Source: Polynucleobacter meluiroseus (lineage in GTDB: Bacteria; Pseudomonadota; Gammaproteobacteria; Burkholderiales; Burkholderiaceae). Taken from it: a DNA stretch of 7,189 nucleotides. Below, piece by piece: positions 1 to 4,614 of the stretch. A program made the position numbers and the translations under genes. The stretch is from positions 1 through 7,189 of the forward strand of contig CAMBJN010000069.1 in the NCBI GenBank assembly GCA_945867755.1, written 5' to 3'. Positions within the stretch are counted from its first letter, which is position 1. Every line of letters begins with the position of its first letter. The notes under the pieces were generated by a model. That model did no database searches. It saw only the letters and a program-made list of their open reading frames with translations, and was not told the origin of the DNA.

Positions 1-1
1 T

Positions 2-106
2 GCGTTTGGTTTGGGTCCATATATAAGAGTTGCATACGCTTTAGATGAAAGGTCTCTCACGGAGGCGTGTATGGCTATAAAGAAGTTTTGTAGCTCAGTT
101 TTATAG
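2..106 (+). CDS. Class I/II PLP-dependent aminotransferase, C-terminal fragment
   Basis: An open frame enters from the left edge and ends at TAG (104-106), giving 34 residues that begin AFGLGPYIRVAYALDERS. The GPYIRVAYA stretch matches the conserved C-terminal strand of class I/II (AspAT fold) PLP aminotransferases (general form G-Y-[FIL]-R-[ILV]-[AS]-[YF]-A). Its arginine, here at codon 26-28, is the residue that binds the substrate alpha-carboxylate in this family. A helix with the pattern LTEACMAIKKFC follows and closes the fold, as in many Burkholderiales members. PLP-binding lysine and substrate-specificity residues lie outside the window, so the amino acid substrate cannot be given. The gene is convergent with hemW, with 80 bases between the stop codons. 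Family assignment is fairly secure despite the short length; the exact subfamily is unknown. Confidence 0.72.
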   Translation, partial: AFGLGPYIRVAYALDERSLTEACMAIKKFCSSVL

Positions 107-186
107 AGTGAATTTGGGCACTAAGTTAGTTATGAGATAGCGTCCGCCAAAGACCTTAGGCCTCTACTAAGTGATTTAAAAGATAT
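107..186. other. Convergent intergenic gap between aminotransferase and hemW
   Basis: These 80 AT-rich bases separate two convergent stop codons, so terminators for both genes are expected here. The only local hairpin I see is weak: CTTAG (155-159) with CTAAG (167-171), a 5-bp stem with a 7-base loop, followed on the + strand by TGATTTAAAAG and not by a T-run. I see no RNA gene and no convincing intrinsic terminator. Confidence 0.5.
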
Positions 187-1350
187 TTACTTCAAAAACA
201 ACATCTGCAAATCATTCAAGTACTGAATGCCCAGCCCAGAGGCTTTCAAACTTGTTGGGTCTTCATCCAGCAAACCTTTTTTCAGAGCATTTTGAATCGG
301 GCAATTGATGGCGCTGATTTCTAAACCCGTTCTTTCTTTGAATTCATGTGTGGGCACACCATCAATCAATCTCAATGTATTGAGCATGTATTCAAAAGGT
401 AAATCATCTTTACTCAAGATGCGCTCCTCAATCAGCGCATGACCTTGAGAGAAGATCTTTTGCATGTAACTGTCAGGATGACGCTCATTGGTTTGTCTGG
501 CGATCTGATTGTGAGCTGAAATCTTGCCGTGTGCTCCAGCACCAATGCCAATGTAATCACCAAACTTCCAGTAATTCATATTGTGTTGACAGCGATGCCC
601 ACTCTTGGCGTAAGCAGAAATCTCATAACGCTCATACCCCGCACTCTGCAACTTTTCCATTAATGCGTCGAGCATCTCAAACGCGCTGTCATCATCAGGA
701 ATTGCTGGAGGATATTTTGCGAAGAGCGTGTTGGGCTCAAGTGTCAGATGATAAAGAGATAAGTGTTGCGTTTTAAATGTCAAAGCTTGTTCTAAATCTT
801 GGATGGCTTCATCGAGTGTTTGATTTGGTAGGGCGTATATCAAATCAATATTGACTTGATCGAATAGGTCTAGAGCTGCATGAATCGCCGCCTTGGCTTG
901 GGCTGAATCATGGATGCGACCCAAAGCTTTGAGCTTCTCGTCATTGAAACTCTGAATACCCAATGAAATGCGATTAACGCCACTTTGTGCATAACTTTTA
1001 AATTTCTCGATTTCAAAAGTACCTGGATTTGCTTCCATGGTGATTTCAGCATCCGCATTCACAGGCAGTAGGGCGCGTATATCAGACAGCAGCTGATCTA
1101 AGCCTTCAGAAGAGAGCAAGCTGGGCGTACCACCACCGATAAAGATCGTGTGGATCCTTCGCCCCCATACTTTGGGAAGTGTACTTTGCAAATCTAGGCG
1201 CAGTGCCTCGAGATATCTTTTTTCATCAAAGCCCTGATTGACTTCTTTTCCTTCTTTGATTTGATGAGAATTAAAGTCACAGTAGGGACATTTTTTAATG
1301 CACCAGGGGATGTGAACATAAAGAGATAAAGGGGGCAGTGAAGTCAGCAT
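187..1350 (-). CDS. hemW: HemW, radical SAM heme chaperone
   Basis: The 387-residue protein belongs to the HemN/HemW family of radical SAM proteins. HemW binds heme and is thought to deliver it to membrane respiratory proteins; many databases still call it oxygen-independent coproporphyrinogen III oxidase. Near the N-terminus the CxxxCxxC motif (C17, C21, C24) for the 4Fe-4S cluster is followed by DFNSH, as in HemW and unlike true HemN. The SAM-binding GGGTPS is at 73-78, EANPGT at 106-111 and RISLGIQSF at 127-135. The HemW-type HNxxYW motif is present as HNMNYW (256-261), then GIGAGAHG (268-275). The length is normal for the family. The ATG lies 9 bases after the rdgB stop, so it is probably the last gene of an rph-rdgB-hemW operon. 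No strong Shine-Dalgarno is visible. Separation from HemN rests on the DFNSH and HNxxYW motifs. Confidence 0.95.
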   Translation of the reverse strand: MLTSLPPLSLYVHIPWCIKKCPYCDFNSHQIKEGKEVNQGFDEKRYLEALRLDLQSTLPKVWGRRIHTIFIGGGTPSLLSSEGLDQLLSDIRALLPVNADAEITMEANPGTFEIEKFKSYAQSGVNRISLGIQSFNDEKLKALGRIHDSAQAKAAIHAALDLFDQVNIDLIYALPNQTLDEAIQDLEQALTFKTQHLSLYHLTLEPNTLFAKYPPAIPDDDSAFEMLDALMEKLQSAGYERYEISAYAKSGHRCQHNMNYWKFGDYIGIGAGAHGKISAHNQIARQTNERHPDSYMQKIFSQGHALIEERILSKDDLPFEYMLNTLRLIDGVPTHEFKERTGLEISAINCPIQNALKKGLLDEDPTSLKASGLGIQYLNDLQMLFLK

Positions 1351-1359
1351 CTTGCAGCG

Positions 1360-1992
1360 TCAGAGTGACAGACCTATTTTTTGATTTAACTTTTTATTCA
1401 ATTCTTGCATCAGGGCCTTCAGAGCTTGGCCACGATGGCTGATTTGATTCTTTTCTTCGGCACTTAATTCTGCCGCTGTTTTACGCAGCTTCGGGATAAA
1501 GAACAAAGGATCATAGCCAAAGCCTTGCTCGCCTTGGGGGGCTTCTAAGATTTCACCATGCCAATGACCCACAGCAATCAAAGGCTCTGGATCATCGGCT
1601 GAATTAATGAATACCAGGGTGCAAGTGAAGTGAGCATTTCGTTGTTGGACCCCGTTTAATTTTTTAATCAAGAGTGCGTTGTTATCAGCATCCGAAGGAT
1701 CTCTCTTTTGATCACTCAAAGCGAATCGGGCTGATAGCACTCCTGGTAGACCGCCCAGCGCATCAACACAAATACCAGAATCATCAGCCAGAGCAGGCAA
1801 GCCACTCAGCTTGCTGGCGTGTCTCGCTTTGGTGATGGCATTTTCAACAAAGGTGGGGAAAGGCTCTTCACAAGATGGAATGCCCAGCAAACCCTGTGGC
1901 GTTACTTCAATGCCCAGAGGGCTGAGCAAAGCGTTAAATTCTCTAACTTTCCCAGAATTGTTGGAAGCTAAGACAATTTTCTTGGAAGACAT
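1360..1992 (-). CDS. rdgB: RdgB/HAM1-family dITP/XTP pyrophosphatase
   Basis: This 210-residue cytosolic enzyme hydrolyses non-canonical purine triphosphates (dITP, ITP, XTP) to the monophosphate and pyrophosphate, keeping deaminated bases out of DNA and RNA. Family motifs are all in place: the nucleotide-binding SNNSGK at 10-15, TFVENA at 47-52 with the metal-binding E50, ADDSG at 69-73 whose second Asp (D71) corresponds to the catalytic Asp, GFGYDP at 157-162, and ISHRG at 184-188 for base recognition. E. coli RdgB has 197 residues; the extra length here is mainly a Lys-rich tail after residue 195. The start ATG shares its A with the last base of the rph stop codon (TAATG on the minus strand), so translation is probably coupled to rph. 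Confidence 0.96.
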   Translation of the reverse strand: MSSKKIVLASNNSGKVREFNALLSPLGIEVTPQGLLGIPSCEEPFPTFVENAITKARHASKLSGLPALADDSGICVDALGGLPGVLSARFALSDQKRDPSDADNNALLIKKLNGVQQRNAHFTCTLVFINSADDPEPLIAVGHWHGEILEAPQGEQGFGYDPLFFIPKLRKTAAELSAEEKNQISHRGQALKALMQELNKKLNQKIGLSL

Positions 1993-2723
1993 TATTTTTT
2001 TACTAAAGCTTCTTTTTGAAGTTTTACCAATTCTTTGATGCCGCTCTCTGCCAAGTTCAAGAGTTGATCAAGTTCTTTTCTAGAAAACGCTGGACCTTCA
2101 GCTGGTCCTTGAACTTCAATGATGCCGCCTTGACCAGTCATGACAACGTTCATATCTGTGTCACAAGCAGAGTCTTCGGCATAGTCCAAATCAAGCACGG
2201 GCGTGCCTTGATAAATACCCACTGAAACAGCGGCCACATGATCTTTGATTGGATCTTGAGCGATCAATTTCTTTTCTAGTAATTGATTCACAGCATCGCG
2301 GGCTGCCACAAAAGCTCCTGTGATCGCCGCTGTTCTGGTGCCGCCATCGGCTTGAAGAACATCGCAATCCAAATGAATGGTTCTTTCACCCAATAATTTG
2401 AGGTCAAACACACTGCGCATCGAGCGGCCAATGAGGCGCTGAATTTCTTGGGTTCTGCCACTTTGCTTGCCCTTGGCCGCTTCACGATCACCCCTGGTAT
2501 GAGTAGCTCTTGGCAACATGCCGTATTCCGCTGTGACCCAACCTTCACCACTGCCTTTTTGATGAGGGGGTACTTTTTCAAGGATGGAAGCGGTGCAAAG
2601 CACGTGTGTGTCACCAAATTTCACCAATACAGAGCCTTCTGCGTGCTTGGTAAAACCACGAATGATGGCGATTTGGCGAAGATTTTCGGCTTGGCGATTA
2701 CTGGGGCGTTTGGATATTGTCAT
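1992..2723 (-). CDS. rph: Ribonuclease PH (tRNA 3'-end phosphorolytic exoribonuclease)
   Basis: The 243-residue protein is a full-length RNase PH, which trims tRNA precursors 3' to 5' using inorganic phosphate and works as a hexamer of dimers in the cytosol. Visible hallmarks are the N-terminal RPSNRQAENLR (6-16), GDTHVLCTA (37-45), GWVTAEYGMLPRAT (61-74), RLIGRSMR (96-103), the phosphate-binding DCDVLQADGGTRTA (119-132) with T129 and R130, and the acidic metal/active-site stretch DLDYAEDSACDTDMN (178-192). There is no C-terminal frameshift like the one in common E. coli K-12 strains. It is the first gene of the leftward block: its stop overlaps the rdgB start by one base, and its start lies only 22 bases from the divergent yicC start. 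Its own ribosome-binding site is weak. Confidence 0.97.
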   Translation of the reverse strand: MTISKRPSNRQAENLRQIAIIRGFTKHAEGSVLVKFGDTHVLCTASILEKVPPHQKGSGEGWVTAEYGMLPRATHTRGDREAAKGKQSGRTQEIQRLIGRSMRSVFDLKLLGERTIHLDCDVLQADGGTRTAAITGAFVAARDAVNQLLEKKLIAQDPIKDHVAAVSVGIYQGTPVLDLDYAEDSACDTDMNVVMTGQGGIIEVQGPAEGPAFSRKELDQLLNLAESGIKELVKLQKEALVKK

Positions 2724-2739
2724 GTTAGGACTTTACAAT
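2710..2739 (+). promoter_or_regulatory. Candidate yicC-gmk promoter overlapping the rph start
   Basis: A -10 hexamer TACAAT (2734-2739) matches TATAAT at five of six positions. TTGGAT (2710-2715) lies 18 bases upstream as a three-of-six -35 match. A closer -35 match, TTGTCA (2717-2722), is only 11 bases from the -10 and too near to pair with it. The predicted start, about 7 bases past the -10, falls on or next to the yicC ATG. The promoter overlaps the rph start codon, so divergent transcription units would share these bases. Confidence 0.3.
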
Positions 2740-2745
2740 GGATGA

Positions 2746-2774
2746 ATGATAGAAAGTATGACCGGTTTTGGTAG
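2746..2774 (-). promoter_or_regulatory. Candidate rph promoter inside the yicC 5' end
   Basis: On the minus strand TATCAT (complement of 2746-2751, covering the yicC start codon) matches TATAAT at five of six positions. A poor -35 match, CTACCA (2769-2774), sits 17 bases upstream. Transcription would begin near 2739, leaving a leader of about 16 bases before the rph ATG. The short divergent gap forces any rph promoter into yicC, but this exact site is a guess. Confidence 0.2.
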
Positions 2775-3666
2775 TGCCTCCAGGCAATTAGACCTGGGTG
2801 GCGGAGTCTATGCAACTGTAGCGGTTGAATGCCGTTCAGTAAATAGCCGTTTCCTAGATTTGAACATACGTTCACCTGAAGAGTGCCGTTCTGCAGAAAT
2901 GTCTTTGCGTGAACTGGTCACCAAACAGTTGGGCCGTGGCAAGGTGGAGTTCCGCATCAATGTGCACCGCGAAACTGAAGCATCAACCCAATCCACAGAT
3001 TTATTAAATTCAGACAGCCTGAAAAGCCTCAAAGCGCTAGAAGCCGCTGTTTTGAAAGAAATGCCAAATGCTGGAAATATGCGCATGGGTGAAATCTTGC
3101 GCTGGCCAGGTGTTATCAATGAAAAGAATGTGGATGATGAGCTCTGGCGCAAACTGACTTTGGAGGCTGCTATAGAAGCTTTGACAGCTCTTAAGGGTAG
3201 TCGTCAGGGCGAAGGCAATGCATTACTTGAGATCTTGATGGAGCGCGTGAATGGCATCAGAGTGATTGTTGAGCAATTAAAGCCATTGATTCCGCAAATC
3301 ATCGCAGCTCATCAAGCCAAGCTCACTGAGCGCTTAACTGAAATACTCACGGGCATTGATGCGCAAGGTCAAGCTGTGGCAAAAAACGATGTATCAGAGC
3401 GCATCAAGCAAGAAGTTGTTTTGTATGGCGTGCGCATCGATGTTGCCGAAGAGCTTGAGCGCTTAAAGACCCATTTGGACGCTGTAGAGTCAGCGCTTAA
3501 AAAAGGCGGACCAGTGGGCAAGCGTTTGGACTTCTTGATGCAAGAGTTAAACCGTGAAGCTAATACATTGGGATCTAAGTCGGTGTCTCAAGAGAGTAGT
3601 AATGCATCGATTGAAGTCAAATTATTGATTGAGCAAATGCGTGAGCAGGTGCAGAATCTTGAATAA
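2746..3666 (+). CDS. yicC: YicC-family endoribonuclease-like protein
   Basis: The 306-residue protein is a YicC family member (E. coli YicC has 287 residues). The family has been described as endoribonucleases, and E. coli YicC has been linked to turnover of the small RNA RyhB; its physiological role is still poorly defined. The N-terminal YicC domain starts with the typical MIxSMTGFG and covers about residues 1-155, including ECRSVNSRFLD (28-38), RGKVEFR (64-70) and LRWPGV (118-123). A helical middle (about 160-215) leads to the C-terminal domain, with RIDVAEELERL (230-240), KRLDFLMQELNREANTLGSK (259-278) and the terminal IEQMREQVQNLE. Start at 2746 is chosen by family alignment; a second ATG at 2758 (M5) is possible because neither has a good Shine-Dalgarno. 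gmk follows after 21 bases, suggesting an operon. Confidence 0.93.
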   Translation: MIESMTGFGSASRQLDLGGGVYATVAVECRSVNSRFLDLNIRSPEECRSAEMSLRELVTKQLGRGKVEFRINVHRETEASTQSTDLLNSDSLKSLKALEAAVLKEMPNAGNMRMGEILRWPGVINEKNVDDELWRKLTLEAAIEALTALKGSRQGEGNALLEILMERVNGIRVIVEQLKPLIPQIIAAHQAKLTERLTEILTGIDAQGQAVAKNDVSERIKQEVVLYGVRIDVAEELERLKTHLDAVESALKKGGPVGKRLDFLMQELNREANTLGSKSVSQESSNASIEVKLLIEQMREQVQNLE

Positions 3667-3676
3667 TGGTTTAGTT

Positions 3677-3680
3677 GAGG
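3677..3680 (+). promoter_or_regulatory. gmk Shine-Dalgarno
   Basis: GAGG sits 7 bases upstream of the ATG at 3688, inside the 21-base yicC-gmk gap. It fixes the gmk start ahead of the later in-frame ATGs that encode M7 and M9. Confidence 0.7.
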
Positions 3681-3687
3681 ATTTCTG

Positions 3688-4332
3688 ATGACTTATACCG
3701 GTAGCATGTTGATGGTCGTTGCTCCTTCGGGGGCAGGTAAATCCTCTTTGGTGAATGCACTTCTTAAACAAGATGCCGGCATTGATTTATCTGTCTCATG
3801 CACCACCCGTGCCCCAAGACCTGGTGAAGTGAATGGCCGTGAATACAACTTTCTCAGTGAAACAGAATTTTTAGCGCGCAAAGAAGCCGGTGATTTTTTA
3901 GAGTGGGCCAAAGTACACGGCAACTATTACGGCACCTCCAAATCTTGGATTGAGTCTCAAATGAAAAATGGCAGAGATGTCATTTTGGAAATTGATTGGC
4001 AAGGAGCTCGCCAAGTGCAAGCCATCATCCCTCAAGCAATTTGGATTTTTATTTTGCCGCCATCGATACAAGCCCTAGAAGATCGTTTACTTCACCGCGC
4101 TCAAGATGATGAAGCCACCATTCAAAAAAGGGTGGCAGCTGCCAAGGAAGAGTTAACGCATGTGGCTGAAGCGGATTACTTGGTGATCAATGACGACTTT
4201 GAAACTGCCTTGTCTGAGTTAAATCAAGTGGTTTTAGCCAGCCGCTTGCGCAAGAATTCTCAGTTGGTCAGACATCAGAAATTAACCCAAGAATTGACCC
4301 AAGAACTCGGCGCCGCAAACAAGCAAAAGTGA
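3688..4332 (+). CDS. gmk: Guanylate kinase
   Basis: The 214-residue enzyme phosphorylates GMP to GDP with ATP in the cytosol, feeding GTP, dGTP and (p)ppGpp synthesis. The P-loop is APSGAGKS (12-19) with K18 and S19; the first position is Ala where many Gmk proteins have Gly, which Walker A allows. GMP-binding residues lie in SCTTRAPRPGE (37-47), GREY (50-53), LEWAKVHGNYYGT (71-83) and the DVILEIDWQGA stretch (97-107). The lid region and a conserved VINDDFE (about 165-171) follow. The usual length is about 205-210 residues. The C-terminus after residue 197 is a polar tail containing LTQELTQEL, made by a 12-bp tandem duplication. It lies between yicC (21 bases) and rpoZ (67 bases). Confidence 0.97.
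   Translation: MTYTGSMLMVVAPSGAGKSSLVNALLKQDAGIDLSVSCTTRAPRPGEVNGREYNFLSETEFLARKEAGDFLEWAKVHGNYYGTSKSWIESQMKNGRDVILEIDWQGARQVQAIIPQAIWIFILPPSIQALEDRLLHRAQDDEATIQKRVAAAKEELTHVAEADYLVINDDFETALSELNQVVLASRLRKNSQLVRHQKLTQELTQELGAANKQK
4282..4305 (+). repeat. Tandem 12-bp duplication in the gmk 3' end
   Basis: TTAACCCAAGAA is followed directly by TTGACCCAAGAA, identical at 11 of 12 positions and in frame, encoding LTQE twice (residues 199-206). The single difference is synonymous (TTA/TTG, both Leu). It looks like a slippage duplication in a non-catalytic tail. Confidence 0.85.
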
Positions 4333-4352
4333 ACTTTCTGCTACTTTTGCTT
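4321..4352 (+). terminator. 10-bp perfect inverted repeat over the gmk stop codon
   Basis: AAGCAAAAGT (4321-4330) is the exact reverse complement of ACTTTTGCTT (4343-4352), with a 12-base loop. The left arm runs into the gmk TGA (4330-4332). The RNA hairpin would have three G-C and seven A-U pairs, with a possible extra G-U pair inside. No T-run follows (the next bases are AAGTGAGTT), so it may be a partial terminator, a processing or stability hairpin, or a protein-binding palindrome. The repeat itself is certain; its role is not. Confidence 0.45.
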
Positions 4353-4399
4353 AAGTGAGTTATCCTTTGGGTATTCCTAGCACTTTTTGAGTTAAACAC

Positions 4400-4603
4400 A
4401 TGGCCCGTATTACTGTAGAAGATTGTTTGAAAACCATCCCCAATCGATTTGAATTGGTTCTAGCTGCTACCTATCGCGCTCGTCAATTAGCCCAAGGTCA
4501 TGCTCCTAGAGTGAACGCTAAGGACAAGCCAACCGTGATTGCTTTGCGTGAAGTGGCTGCTGGCGTTACAGATCGAGACATGTTGGTTAAAGTACCTCTA
4601 TAA
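4400..4603 (+). CDS. rpoZ: RNA polymerase omega subunit
   Basis: The 67-residue protein is the omega subunit, which folds around the beta' C-terminal region and helps RNA polymerase assembly. It starts MARITVEDCL, matching the conserved omega N-terminus. In E. coli, residues just after the initiator Met help form ppGpp site 1 at the beta'-omega interface, and A2-R3 are kept here. NRFELVLAATYRARQL (11-26) and KPTVIALREVAAG (43-55) are family signatures. The length is shorter than E. coli omega (91 residues) but usual for betaproteobacteria. The Shine-Dalgarno is weak (GAG at 4389-4391). spoT begins 11 bases downstream, so the two are almost certainly co-transcribed. The 67-base gap from gmk has no clear promoter. 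Confidence 0.95.
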   Translation: MARITVEDCLKTIPNRFELVLAATYRARQLAQGHAPRVNAKDKPTVIALREVAAGVTDRDMLVKVPL

Positions 4604-4609
4604 GAGGTG
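4604..4609 (+). promoter_or_regulatory. spoT Shine-Dalgarno that fixes the GTG start
   Basis: GAGGTG begins directly after the rpoZ TAA and ends 5 bases before the GTG at 4615. No in-frame ATG occurs until codon 102, well inside the hydrolase domain, so GTG is the only start giving a complete protein. The layout suggests translation of spoT is coupled to rpoZ. Confidence 0.75.
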
Positions 4610-4614
4610 ACACG

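Noticed and set aside
84..127. A tRNA-like D-arm (TAGCTCAGTTTTATAGAG) followed by a 5-bp stem with a 7-base loop, suggesting a tRNA or tRNA remnant.
   Set aside because: No matching acceptor or T arm exists, position 33 is not T, and the 5' part is better explained as the last codons of the aminotransferase gene (FCSSVL, stop).
49..157. Complementary segments AAGGTCT (49-55) and AGACCTT (151-157), with GGCG/CGCC inside, suggesting a structured RNA.
   Set aside because: The left arm is within aminotransferase codons, the intervening sequence has no consistent pairing, and a 7-bp match over 100 bases is expected by chance.
2288..2774. Open frames on both strands over rph and the yicC start (2288-2617 minus, 2448-2774 plus).
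   Set aside because: Both are out of frame with the well-conserved rph protein and have no family-like motifs; they are shadows.
4347..4377. A promoter for rpoZ-spoT from TTGCTT (4347-4352) and TATTCC (4372-4377).
   Set aside because: Both hexamers match consensus poorly and the 19-base spacing is long. I could not support it over chance, although a promoter in this gap remains possible.
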